From positions 186,001-250,000 of the forward strand of contig NZ_SKCG01000003.1 in NCBI RefSeq assembly GCF_005434915.1: a stretch of 64,000 bases of DNA, in the 5' to 3' direction. The position numbers were made by a program, and so were the translations under genes. Within the stretch, counting starts at the first letter, position 1. The number at the start of each line of letters is the position of its first letter. The DNA comes from Aurantiacibacter suaedae. Lineage in GTDB: Bacteria; Pseudomonadota; Alphaproteobacteria; Sphingomonadales; Sphingomonadaceae. Positions 52,818 through 61,602 of this stretch are shown here, one piece after another. Under the pieces are notes generated by a model. The model saw nothing but the letters and a program-made list of their open reading frames with translations. It was not told where the DNA came from and ran no database searches.

Positions 52818-54229
52818 CTCGCGACGAACCCTGCATCAGCTAGAACCTCCTCGAATGCGAGCCTCCCTACCTCGCCAGTTTTCAATTCCGGATCCTCGAA
52901 GTACTCCCTCAGTGCATCGATTTCCGACTTCTCAGCGGCGAATGAGACTTGGGAAAGGCGGCTCGTGCTCGGAGGCTTTGGAAGTTCCGGGCGAAAAACT
53001 TCCAATCCTTTGAACTGACCTGACGTCACACTCTTGGTTCCGTCGAATTCTCGAAGCATTGCGAGACTGCAGGGTTTGACCTCACCTAGCGGCTCCCTCC
53101 GCGCTTCCTTTGTTTTCCAGCTGTTTGTGAAGGACGTTAATTTCTTCGTGGCTTCGCGCATGACATCCAATAGCTTGGCATAAACGATAGTCGAAGCGTC
53201 GAGGCCACGTTTCGTTGTTGTCAAAGGAAGCTCGCTTACATTGTCTGACGAAAGCAGGGCGATGCCCGAGACGACCGTATATTGGCCATGGTATGAGGGA
53301 ACGCCTGCCGTCCCCCATCCGGTCAGATAGGTTCGATCCTTGGATACGACGACACGATCATTGCAAGCAATGGTCCACCCCGCTTGCGACCTTCCTTCCT
53401 GCTCACCTTGCCGCTCACTCAACTCGTCTTCACGAAGCGGAGGTGCCAGAAGCCCTGCATAAACCTCAACCGTCACCCCCTCGAATGTACCTCGGTAAAC
53501 GAATGGCTGAACGCCATCGCCACCAAGTTCGCCAGAGACCGCGAGGTAGAAGGGAGCCGGGGTAATAGGGTCTTTCGAAATCCCCTTAGCTTCGATTCTG
53601 ACTGAGAAGCCCTTGCTGATGATGATGGCGTAGTGATCGGAGATGTACTGCCGCAGATCCTCTATCCAGGCGGCTTCTCCAAGTTTGCTCGCTATTCCAG
53701 GATTTAAGTCCTCGACGGTAATAGTTGTGCCGGAAGCTGCACCTTCCGGAAGCTCGATGGCCTGGAGTTCTAGCGGCTTCCATTCATCAGAATTTAGCCA
53801 ATCTGGTTCGATATCGACCCTGAAAGGCCTATCGCCATATGACACGACGCTGGAGTCGTTTCCAAGTTTGAAAATGGCGCGCTTCATCCCGATCCCATAG
53901 ACGCCCACGGTGCGATGACCGTCCGCGGGATCCGTGCTTGGAGGTCTACCCAATCTAAAGGCTCTGGTTTTGGCGATTTGGTAAGGAATACCGCCGCAAT
54001 TGTCCTCGAGTTCGAATCTCTCTGGCGAAAGCCGAAGCACGGCTTCGTATCCATCGTAAGGCTTTTCGCCTTCGTTGGGCTCTGATCGGATTACGCCGTC
54101 GATGCAGTTATCGAGAAGATCGAGAATGGCGTCGTCCAACTCGATGTCTCGCGTGAGCATAGACACGAAAAAGGTCTTGGCGGGTGTGGTATTTGCTGTC
54201 TCAACCTGGGACGATTCTGGGTCGGTCAT
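52814..54229 (-). CDS. GHKL (MutL/MORC-like) ATPase of predicted defence system
   Basis: 471 aa. The Bergerat ATP site is complete: N-motif DAILDLLDNCIDG (33-45, Mg-binding Asn41), G1 EDNCGGI (75-81), and G2 VGVYGIGMKRA (108-118). A second domain with SELPLTTTKRGLD follows, like the S5/transducer region with a conserved Lys. MutL/MORC-type ATPases with DNA methylases and Vsr-like nucleases are described as restriction-modification components in prokaryotes. Upstream of the Rossmann-like partner on the same transcript; GGGAAAG ribosome site. No Z1 helicase here. Confidence 0.85.
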   Translation of the reverse strand: MTDPESSQVETANTTPAKTFFVSMLTRDIELDDAILDLLDNCIDGVIRSEPNEGEKPYDGYEAVLRLSPERFELEDNCGGIPYQIAKTRAFRLGRPPSTDPADGHRTVGVYGIGMKRAIFKLGNDSSVVSYGDRPFRVDIEPDWLNSDEWKPLELQAIELPEGAASGTTITVEDLNPGIASKLGEAAWIEDLRQYISDHYAIIISKGFSVRIEAKGISKDPITPAPFYLAVSGELGGDGVQPFVYRGTFEGVTVEVYAGLLAPPLREDELSERQGEQEGRSQAGWTIACNDRVVVSKDRTYLTGWGTAGVPSYHGQYTVVSGIALLSSDNVSELPLTTTKRGLDASTIVYAKLLDVMREATKKLTSFTNSWKTKEARREPLGEVKPCSLAMLREFDGTKSVTSGQFKGLEVFRPELPKPPSTSRLSQVSFAAEKSEIDALREYFEDPELKTGEVGRLAFEEVLADAGFVAR

Positions 54230-54478
54230 TCTATACTTTCCCGTTTTGGAGGACCGGTGCTTTGCAATTATGGTTCAGCAAGGTTCCCAAAGAGCTAATG
54301 ACAATTTGTTTGCGGTGTGTCGGAAGCACAAAGCATGAGTCGGTGCACCTGGGTCGATCATGATGAACGCAGAAGATGACCTTGAAGATTTTTCCACCGT
54401 GCAGAATTGCCACAATCATCGCCGCCATTGTTGAATCTGTCGAGCGACTTTTCAATCGGCGGCCGCTAAGGTCTCCTA
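54230..54478. promoter_or_regulatory. Divergent promoter region of the defence island
   Basis: 249 bases, AT-rich, between the ATPase and vsr starts. No reading frame is convincing. It must hold promoters for both arms; I could not assign -35/-10 boxes with confidence. The AAGGTCTCCTA before vsr provides the ribosome site. Confidence 0.5.
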
Positions 54479-54916
54479 ATGGCCGACACTCGGACAGCCT
54501 CCCAGAGACGCAGTATCATGAAAGCTGTGCGCACCAAGAATACAGGTCCGGAGATGGTCGTTCGCCGACTTCTGACCGACCTTGGCTACCGCTATCGCCT
54601 CCACCGGAAGGATTTACCGGGAAGCCCCGACATAGCCTTCATCGGGAAAAAGAAGGCGATTTTTGTGCATGGCTGCTTCTGGCACGGGCACGAGTGTCAA
54701 AAGGGCAGAGCACCCAAGTCTCGCCTGGAATACTGGGGGCCGAAGCTGGAGGCGAACCGCCAACGAGATGCGAGAAAATCGCAAGAGCTTCGAGCCCTAG
54801 GCTGGTCGGTATTGACCATCTGGCAGTGCGAACTTGGCGATGGCAACCGGCTCTCTCAGCGCCTTGTCGATTTTCTGGGTAAGCCTCCAAGCTGGAGCGA
54901 GACGGGAGACCTTTGA
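54479..54916 (+). CDS. vsr: Very-short-patch repair endonuclease Vsr
   Basis: 145 aa. Nicks 5' to T:G mismatches arising from deaminated 5-methylcytosine. SQRRSIMKAVRTKNTGPE at the N-terminus, catalytic Asp51 in GSPDIAF, and His64, His69 and His71 in FVHGCFWHGHEC line up with the E. coli enzyme, including numbering. Coupled to the methyltransferase by a TTGA overlap, the classic partnership protecting against C-to-T mutation. Confidence 0.95.
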   Translation: MADTRTASQRRSIMKAVRTKNTGPEMVVRRLLTDLGYRYRLHRKDLPGSPDIAFIGKKKAIFVHGCFWHGHECQKGRAPKSRLEYWGPKLEANRQRDARKSQELRALGWSVLTIWQCELGDGNRLSQRLVDFLGKPPSWSETGDL

Positions 54917-56298
54917 TCCGCTATCTCCGAAGCGAAGAGAACCTGGCGGAGAATATCGAGTTGTCACGGCCAATCGGAGTTGACCTTTTTGCGGGTGCGG
55001 GCGGCCTGAGTCTCGGGTTCGAGCAGGCTGGCTTCGACGTTGCCGCGGCAGTCGAGATCGACCCGGTCCACTGCGCAGTTCACGAGTTCAATTTTCCGGA
55101 CACTGCCGTCATCCCCCGCTCGGTCGCGGAGCTAAGAGGATCGGATATTCGACTGGCTGCGGGCATCGGCAACAGGCCGGTCGATTGCGTTTTCGGTGGG
55201 CCGCCGTGTCAGGGATTCTCCATGATCGGACAGCGCGTTCTTGAAGATCCCCGCAATCGGCTCGTGCTCGATTTCGTCCGGATCGTCGCCGAACTAGATG
55301 CGAAGACCTTCGTATTCGAGAACGTGAAGGGTCTGACGGTCGGCAAGCACCGCCAGTTCCTCGATGAACTCGTGGAGGCTTTCGACGCGGCGGGTTACCA
55401 AGTGCGGAAGCCTTGGAAAGTTCTGGACGCTGCACACTTCGGGGTGCCGCAGCATCGCGAGCGGCTGATCCTGATCGGTTCGAAGAAAGGTCTGCCACTG
55501 CCCGAGTATCCCGAAGCCTCGACATCGCCTGCGGACGGCAAGCGGGCTGTGGAAGGCTTGGCTATGGGGCCAACCTGCTCCGACGCCTTGGACGACTTGC
55601 CGGATGCCGACAAATTCACCGCATTAGAATCCGGCGATGCTGTTGCGACCAAGAAGTTTGGGAAGCCGAGCGATTTCGCGGCCGAGCTTCGCGGTTTGAC
55701 GAATGACGCTTGTCACTTCGGGTATGTGCGGGACTGGAAGCCGGGTGTTTTGACATCCAGCGCCCGAACCAACCACACCGAGATCTCACGACGGCGTTTC
55801 GGCGAAACAATGCCAGGGACTGTCGAGCCAATCAGCCGTTTCTATCGCCTTCCCCCTGACGGGCTTTCGAACACACTACGTGCAGGGACAGACGGCGCGA
55901 GAGGCGCGTTCACGAGCCCCAGACCGATCCACTATAAATACGACCGCTGTGTTACCGTCCGAGAGATGGCGCGGCTTCATGGATTTCCCGATTGGTTTAG
56001 GCTGCATTCAACTAAGTGGCACGGCGCTCGACAGATCGGAAACGCGGTTGCACCGCCCATGGCAAGAGCGATCGCCGGCAGGATCGTCGAGGCACTAGGA
56101 GTGGCACCGGAGCGCCCCGAACGAACGGTCGGATTGGGCGATCCTAAGCTGTTAGAGATGGATATGTCCCAAGCGGCAGCCCATTTTGGTGTGCCGGCGC
56201 CGAATTCTCGCCGTGACCGCAAGAGTGGAGCCAAGAAGCGGAAGCAGGAGGAAATCGAGGAGGCGCGGCAAGCTGTGCTGAGGAGCGCCCATGGCTAG
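54913..56298 (+). CDS. dcm: DNA (cytosine-5-)-methyltransferase
   Basis: 461 aa. Motif I DLFAGAGGLSLGF, motif IV GPPCQGFS with the catalytic Cys99, motif VI ENVKG (136-140), motif VIII GVPQHRER, and motifs IX-X (RMARLHGFPDWF ... QIGNAVAPPMA). The start is TTG, overlapping vsr. The C-terminal extension is basic (KKRKQEE). Target site cannot be read; variable region about residues 200-330. Overlaps the nuclease gene by eight bases. Confidence 0.94.
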   Translation: MIRYLRSEENLAENIELSRPIGVDLFAGAGGLSLGFEQAGFDVAAAVEIDPVHCAVHEFNFPDTAVIPRSVAELRGSDIRLAAGIGNRPVDCVFGGPPCQGFSMIGQRVLEDPRNRLVLDFVRIVAELDAKTFVFENVKGLTVGKHRQFLDELVEAFDAAGYQVRKPWKVLDAAHFGVPQHRERLILIGSKKGLPLPEYPEASTSPADGKRAVEGLAMGPTCSDALDDLPDADKFTALESGDAVATKKFGKPSDFAAELRGLTNDACHFGYVRDWKPGVLTSSARTNHTEISRRRFGETMPGTVEPISRFYRLPPDGLSNTLRAGTDGARGAFTSPRPIHYKYDRCVTVREMARLHGFPDWFRLHSTKWHGARQIGNAVAPPMARAIAGRIVEALGVAPERPERTVGLGDPKLLEMDMSQAAAHFGVPAPNSRRDRKSGAKKRKQEEIEEARQAVLRSAHG

Positions 56299-57070
56299 TA
56301 GATATGTAAAGCTGATCGAAGCGATCTTCTTTGATCACTACGAGGCCGGTCTCGCAGAGTTCGAGTTTTTGCGGACGGAAATGGAAGGGCAAGCTGCAGC
56401 GATTGGGATCGGCCTGCCAAGAAATCTTGGCGACGTAATCTACTCTTTCCGCTTTCGGAACCCTCTCCCGGACTCGGTCCTGGCGACACAACCGGAGGGA
56501 CGGGAGTGGATTATAGAAGGCGCCGGTCACGGTCGCTATCGTTTCAGGCTTGTGAGCGCCAACCGTGTGCAGCCTCGCGACGACCTCGTTCGTATCGCGA
56601 TACCCGATGCCACCCCCGAGCTGATCCGCATGTATGCGCTAGATGACGAGCAGGCGCTGCTTGCGATCGTGCGGTACAACCGACTGATCGATACCTTTCT
56701 CGGCCTCACGACCTATAGTCTTCAAAATCACCTGCGCACCACCGTGAAGGGCGTGGGGCAGATCGAGATCGACGAGCTCTATGTGGGCCTCGACAAGCGG
56801 GGCTGCCACTACGTCATTCCCGTTCAGGCAAAAGGCGGGAACGACCAAATCGGCATCGTGCAGACGTCCCAGGACATCCGTTGGGTCGAACAGAAATATC
56901 CCGACATGAGTTGCCGGGCGATCGCAGCGCAATTTATGGCTGATGACGTGGTGGCGCTATTCGAGCTCATGCTTCAAGATGATGAAGTTCGGGTAGTTGA
57001 CGAGAAGCACTATAAGCTAGTGCCTTGGCGCGAACTCGATGCACGAGCAATTTGCTCGTATCGGGACTAG
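56291..57070 (+). CDS. Predicted PD-(D/E)XK restriction endonuclease
   Basis: 259 aa, no named family. QIEIDELYVGLDK (157-169) followed by YVIPVQAKGGNDQIG (174-188) reads as a PD-(D/E)xK nuclease core: acidic Asp161/Glu162, then Gln179-x-Lys181 in place of Glu-x-Lys. The N-terminal half may recognise DNA. Operon position after vsr-dcm supports a restriction partner. The prediction rests on motif pattern and context only; a nuclease for methylated DNA is an alternative. Confidence 0.65.
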   Translation: MASRYVKLIEAIFFDHYEAGLAEFEFLRTEMEGQAAAIGIGLPRNLGDVIYSFRFRNPLPDSVLATQPEGREWIIEGAGHGRYRFRLVSANRVQPRDDLVRIAIPDATPELIRMYALDDEQALLAIVRYNRLIDTFLGLTTYSLQNHLRTTVKGVGQIEIDELYVGLDKRGCHYVIPVQAKGGNDQIGIVQTSQDIRWVEQKYPDMSCRAIAAQFMADDVVALFELMLQDDEVRVVDEKHYKLVPWRELDARAICSYRD

Positions 57071-57095
57071 GTTATCGTTGGTTACTCATATCGAA

Positions 57096-57248
57096 ATGGT
57101 GCCGTACAATCGATTGACCCTAAGGCAAGCCTTGTGGCGCAAGTGCGGCGGGAACGAATTCCGCTATTTACCCTGTGCGCTCCGGTGCTCGAAGTGCAGG
57201 GGACGGAATTTCATCTATCGCTTGCGCGCCCAGGACTCTGACGTTTGA
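57096..57248 (+). CDS. Possible small Cys-rich protein
   Basis: 50 aa from an ATG 26 bases after the nuclease stop: KCGG ... CALRCSKC could bind zinc. It ends overlapping the SRAP gene tail by 34 bases. May equally be a decayed remnant. Confidence 0.3.
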   Translation: MVPYNRLTLRQALWRKCGGNEFRYLPCALRCSKCRGRNFIYRLRAQDSDV

Positions 57249-57820
57249 TTGATCGTCAGTGTGCCCGAGTAGGGTACGCAGAGCGCCTTAGCCTCGTCCA
57301 CGCTTCCAGACTTCCATGTGCCATAACTGTCGGGCTCAAGGATAACCGGCATGCGGCTATGTACCTGCGCGGCATCCCCGTTCGCATCGGTCATAACCAT
57401 CGAGTAGCAATCGCCCCATTCATCGCTTTCGCGCCAGATCCCTGCAACCGCAAATAGCTCCCGATCTGGAAGGCTCAGCCACGTCCGCGTCATGCCTCCC
57501 TTAGGCCCCTGCGCTTCAGCCCAGGCGGTGAGGGGAATTAGGCAGCGCCGCTCCGCAAAGCTGTTGCGCCACATGTAGCTATCCAGCTTGTCGGTGCGCG
57601 CGTTATTCACCGGCTTGGGCTTCAAGGGTTGGCCCGTCTTCTTGCTCTTGAGAGTGAGGGGAAAACCCCAGACCATCGAGCGCAGCTGGTTGTCTGCAAT
57701 CACGGCGCCGGGATAGCCCGGATAGACCTCCTCGGCGAAGTTGGCCCGCATTTCAGGGGATACGCCGAACAGGCTCGCAATCTCAGCTGATGATTTCTGG
57801 TTTTTGTAGAGGTTGCACAT
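57215..57820 (-). CDS. SRAP family protein (abasic-site sensor, YedK/HMCES-like)
   Basis: 201 aa. MCNLY places the catalytic Cys2 at the N-terminus, which forms a thiazolidine crosslink with abasic sites in single-stranded DNA. WGFPL, NARTDKL, RRCLIPLTAWAEA and HSRMPVILEPD are family motifs. The ATG at 57820 is fixed by the Cys2 rule. It is a minus-strand gene between the defence island and the tail operon; a role in protecting phage or host DNA from base-excision damage is plausible. 197 bases to gene D show nothing. Confidence 0.93.
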   Translation of the reverse strand: MCNLYKNQKSSAEIASLFGVSPEMRANFAEEVYPGYPGAVIADNQLRSMVWGFPLTLKSKKTGQPLKPKPVNNARTDKLDSYMWRNSFAERRCLIPLTAWAEAQGPKGGMTRTWLSLPDRELFAVAGIWRESDEWGDCYSMVMTDANGDAAQVHSRMPVILEPDSYGTWKSGSVDEAKALCVPYSGTLTINQTSESWARKR

Positions 57821-58017
57821 GCGGAGCAAGTTTGTCGTGCTTGAAGTCCGAGTCAACGCAACACTGGTGAGACCGGCCATGTCGTTGGCAGCACCGACAT
57901 GGTCGATGAGGCGTCCTGTGGCTTAAGCGGCTTCATTGCTACTGACCTTGCCAATCAGGCGAGAATCTCGATCACCAAGCCTGACACATGCATCGACACC
58001 TCGGCCGATTTGCATGC

Positions 58018-59040
58018 TCAGGAAGCAGCCTCCAGCGAGAGACCGGTGACAAGCCCGCCGCTGCCATCCATCGTGTGGGTGCATTCGGCGACGATCCACC
58101 TGCGCGCGTCGATCTCGGGCTTGAAGCCGGAGAGCGCAATCGGCCGCTCAGGGAAGATGTCTGGTCGACCAAAGCACAGCTTGATCGTCATCTTAGCGAG
58201 CTGCCGCGATAGGCGGCTGTTCTCGGCGATGGCGGCCTGCCGCGCATCGGCTTCGCTGGCATAGACCTGGCGCAGCCGCACCGGGCGGCCTTCGCCCTTG
58301 CCACCGATGGTCACCGTCTCGCGGGTGCCGGTCTCGCGGTTGTGCCAGCGCGCGGTCACTCCCGCGCGGTCGTTCTGATCGACGCGAGAATATTCGCCGC
58401 TGCCGTCGGTGTCCGAGCGCGTCAACATTTCGACCGGCAGCTCAGAGCCACCAGCGGTGCGCCCGCTGCCGATGGCGGCGAAGATCAGCGTGGCGGCCTT
58501 GATCGTGGCCACTGCGTCGAACCGGTCGCCCAAAGCCTTCAGCAGGGCGGCATCGCTCTTTGCGCCGTGGCCCAGAGCAGGAACGATCTTCGCGCCGAGA
58601 TTGGCATCGACCTTGGCGGCCAGCCCATTGGCGGCGGCGATGGTCTCGACGATGGTCTTCACGCTTTGATCGACGAAGCTGCGTTCGCGCCGCACGCGCA
58701 GCGCGTCAGTCATGTCGGCCGAGCGGGCGGTGATGGAGATGGTGTCAGGATTGCCGCGCCAGGTCACCTCGTCGACCACGTAGGTGCCCTTGTCGATCAG
58801 GCCGATCGGCAGGCCAGTGCCCTGTTTCCAGCCCAGCTGCACCTTCAGCGTGGCGCCCTTTCGGGGGATCTCGATCAGGCCATCGGCATCGCTCAGCGTG
58901 ATGTCGAGCTGGTCGGCCTCGTCCCCGCGCTTCTCGGTGATGGTGATCGCGATCAGGATCGGGGCGAGCGTGTCGGTGAGATCGCGGCCATCGAGCGTCA
59001 CCTTCCAGGCCGCGACGGGCATCTTAACCGGCTCAGCCAT
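58018..59040 (-). CDS. D: Phage late control / tail hub protein gpD
   Basis: 340 aa, P2 gpD family, part of the contractile-tail spike hub; GPDs share the fold of T4 gp27. Recognised from EKRGDEADQLDITLSDADG, YVVDEVTWRGNPDTISI, and NRETGTRETVTIGGKGE near the C-terminal third, plus last position in FI-FII-E-T-U-D. The ATG at 59040 overlaps the U stop by eight bases. Confidence 0.88.
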   Translation of the reverse strand: MAEPVKMPVAAWKVTLDGRDLTDTLAPILIAITITEKRGDEADQLDITLSDADGLIEIPRKGATLKVQLGWKQGTGLPIGLIDKGTYVVDEVTWRGNPDTISITARSADMTDALRVRRERSFVDQSVKTIVETIAAANGLAAKVDANLGAKIVPALGHGAKSDAALLKALGDRFDAVATIKAATLIFAAIGSGRTAGGSELPVEMLTRSDTDGSGEYSRVDQNDRAGVTARWHNRETGTRETVTIGGKGEGRPVRLRQVYASEADARQAAIAENSRLSRQLAKMTIKLCFGRPDIFPERPIALSGFKPEIDARRWIVAECTHTMDGSGGLVTGLSLEAAS

Positions 59041-59413
59041 CGGCGCGCTCCAGCGTGAGCGCGAAATCGCCTTTGCGCGGTGCTCCGTCGACGAAGAACA
59101 GCTCCTGGCGCAGGTCGAGCTTGCGGATGAAGAAATCGCCCAGCACCTCGCCGGTGCCCGCGACGAGCACATAGGCATCGCCCTTGTCGGCCATGTCACG
59201 GATGGTGGCGAGCGAGGAATAGGCGCCGATGTTCTCGCCGGGCCAGAGCGCGCCGGTAAGCTCGATCGTTTCCGCGCCGGGGCCGATGAACTGCGCGGCC
59301 GGGCGCGCGGCGAACCGCTCTGACTGGGCATGGCGCCATTCGCACGCGTGCTGCAGCGCGGTGAAGGGCAGGGTGCCGATCTCGAAGGCGAACATGTCCA
59401 GCGCCATCAGCAT
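59033..59413 (-). CDS. U: Phage tail protein gpU
   Basis: 126 aa. FEIGTLPFTALQHACEWRHAQSER is the gpU pattern, needed for tail completion in P2. The start is three bases past the tape-measure stop. A much longer in-frame extension into gene T exists but is a shadow. Confidence 0.85.
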   Translation of the reverse strand: MLMALDMFAFEIGTLPFTALQHACEWRHAQSERFAARPAAQFIGPGAETIELTGALWPGENIGAYSSLATIRDMADKGDAYVLVAGTGEVLGDFFIRKLDLRQELFFVDGAPRKGDFALTLERADG

Positions 59414-59415
59414 GG

Positions 59416-61602
59416 TCAGAAATCCCGCAATGAGGAGCGGCGGGCGGCGGCGGCGCGGCGCTCCAGCTCGGTCGCGACGGCCTGGGCGATGTCCTGCGGG
59501 CTCTGCCCGGTGGCGGCGTGAATGGTGATCGGCGCGTTCACGGTGACAGGGCCGCCTGTCGTTCCGCCACTGCCGCCTGCCGCCATGGCAAGCGAGGCAC
59601 TGGCAAGGCTGGCGCCTGCCACCCCGCGCGCCATTGATCGCGCAGCGCGCACCGGCGCGCCGCTGGTGCCATCGATGCCGCGCGCCAGCCCTTCGTTGAG
59701 ATAGCCGCCCATGCTGATCATGAGCCGCGAAGGGCTCCTGATGCCGAAGTAATCCTTGAAGGCCTTGACGCCGAGGCGCGCGACGCTGAGCAGGCGCTCG
59801 GCCAGTGCCAGCGGATTGATGGCGCTGAGCAGGCCGGTCATCATCATTGCGCCGATGTTTTTCAGCCAGTCGGGCAGGCCCGAGATCTTCTCTTTGACCC
59901 AGGATACCCCGGTCTGGAACGCGGCCGAAATCGTGTCCCAATGCTTGTAGATCATGTAGCCCGCGAAGGCGACGGCGGCGACAATTGCCGCAATGATCAG
60001 AACAATCGGGTTTGCCAGCATCATCGCCCCGGCGCGCAAGAAACCCTTGCCGAGGAACAGGGCCGCGGTGCGCATCATCCCGAAGGTGCGCACCAGCATC
60101 GGCCCATTGGTCCCGACCAGCCGGAAGATGGTGGAGAACGGGCCAAGCGCGAGCCCCAGCACGACCTTCAACGCGCCAACCCCGGTGACAAGCCCCGCCG
60201 CCGCTGTCCAAGCCATCAGCAGGCCCTTCGCGAGGCCAGGATGTTCTCCCGCCCAATCGCGCACGGTATTCGCTAGCCAGACGATCTTTTCGGACGCGGC
60301 CGAGATCGTCGGCAGCAGCATCGTTCCCAAGGTGACGTTGACGGCCTTGAGCGCGTTGACTGCCAGCCCGGTCGCGCCTTCGGTGGTGGCGATGCGGGTG
60401 AGGTATTCCTTCTGCATCGAGCCTGCGTATTGCGCCTCATCGCCCACCAGCGCGAAGTTCTTTTCCAGCTGCTCGAGGTTGGTCAGCAGGGGCGCGATCG
60501 CGGCCACGCTTTCCGATCCGAACAGCTGGGTGAGGGTGGCCGCGCGCTGACCCTCGGGCAGCTTCTGCAGTCGCCCCAGTAGATCGGTGATCGCGCCGCC
60601 GGCATCGTTCTGCATCGCTTCGGCGACGCCCTCCGCATCGAGCCCCAGCGCGGCGAAGGCCTTTTGCTGGGCCTTGGTCGCCGCGGTGCCCTTGGTCATG
60701 GCCAGCATCATGTTCTTGATGCCGGTCGCGGAGATTTCCTCTTCGACGCCGACCGCATTCATCACCTGGCCCATGGCGGCAATCTGTGGGGCGGCAAGCC
60801 CTGCCACATCGCCGAGCGCGCCGATGCGGGTGGTGATCCCCGCAATTGCGCCCACGTTGCCGCCGTAGGTGTTGGTCAGCGCGTTGATCTGGTCGGCGAG
60901 CGAACGGACATCGTCCTGGCCCATACCGAAGGCGGTGCGCCACTTGGCCATCATGGCGCCGGCATCTTCGGCCGTGCTGTCGAAGGCGATGCCCATCTGG
61001 GCTGCATCGTCGGCGAAAGTGAGCAGTTCCTTGCGGGCGACACCGGCGCGCCCGGCGGCAGCGACAATCTGGGCAAGGCCTTCGCTCGACATCGGGATCT
61101 TCGTTGAGAGGTCGAGGATGTCCTCGCTCATCTGCTTGAACTGCTGCGGCGTTTCGAAATTCACGACCTTGCGCACATCGGCCATGGCGCTTTCGAAGGT
61201 CATCGCATGCTTGGCTGCCAGCACGGCGGGCGCGGCCATCGCGACGCCGGTCATGATATTGCCGGTGCCGGAATTGCGCAGATCCTCGCCGCGACTGCGC
61301 ATGGCATCGGCTCGCGCGTTGATTTCCGGCAGCCGGGTCTGCCGCTCCATGCGGTCGTTGGTGTGTTCAATCTGGCGCGCCAAGTCGCGCTCGCGGTTCA
61401 TCAGCGCCGTGACATTGCCTGTGGCGCGCGAGGTTTCAGCCCGCACGTCGCGCAGCTCCTTGTCGAGCTGGCGCGCCTCGCGCTTCATCGCCGACAGCTT
61501 CTCGCTGCCGCTCTGGCCGAGTCCGACGATGTTCTTCAGCGAGCCCGACAGCCGATCCGAACTGGCGAAGGAGACGAGGAGGCGGAGATTCTGGCTGCTC
61601 AT
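59416..61602 (-). CDS. T: Tail tape-measure protein gpT
   Basis: 728 aa. Sets tail length. N-terminal coiled coil (about residues 35-110, RQLDKELRDVRAETSRATG), a phage_tail_TP901-like region (FKQMSEDILDLSTKIPMSSEGLAQI), then hydrophobic segments (IVLIIAAIVAAVAFAGYMIY) that may enter the host membrane. The ATG overlaps the E' stop (ATGA). Length would correspond to a moderately short contractile tail. Confidence 0.92.
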   Translation of the reverse strand: MSSQNLRLLVSFASSDRLSGSLKNIVGLGQSGSEKLSAMKREARQLDKELRDVRAETSRATGNVTALMNRERDLARQIEHTNDRMERQTRLPEINARADAMRSRGEDLRNSGTGNIMTGVAMAAPAVLAAKHAMTFESAMADVRKVVNFETPQQFKQMSEDILDLSTKIPMSSEGLAQIVAAAGRAGVARKELLTFADDAAQMGIAFDSTAEDAGAMMAKWRTAFGMGQDDVRSLADQINALTNTYGGNVGAIAGITTRIGALGDVAGLAAPQIAAMGQVMNAVGVEEEISATGIKNMMLAMTKGTAATKAQQKAFAALGLDAEGVAEAMQNDAGGAITDLLGRLQKLPEGQRAATLTQLFGSESVAAIAPLLTNLEQLEKNFALVGDEAQYAGSMQKEYLTRIATTEGATGLAVNALKAVNVTLGTMLLPTISAASEKIVWLANTVRDWAGEHPGLAKGLLMAWTAAAGLVTGVGALKVVLGLALGPFSTIFRLVGTNGPMLVRTFGMMRTAALFLGKGFLRAGAMMLANPIVLIIAAIVAAVAFAGYMIYKHWDTISAAFQTGVSWVKEKISGLPDWLKNIGAMMMTGLLSAINPLALAERLLSVARLGVKAFKDYFGIRSPSRLMISMGGYLNEGLARGIDGTSGAPVRAARSMARGVAGASLASASLAMAAGGSGGTTGGPVTVNAPITIHAATGQSPQDIAQAVATELERRAAAARRSSLRDF

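Noticed and set aside
51804-57070. Assignment to DISARM, BREX or a classical Z1-helicase MORC system
   Set aside because: The helicases, PglZ/PglX or DrmA-C proteins those systems need are absent.
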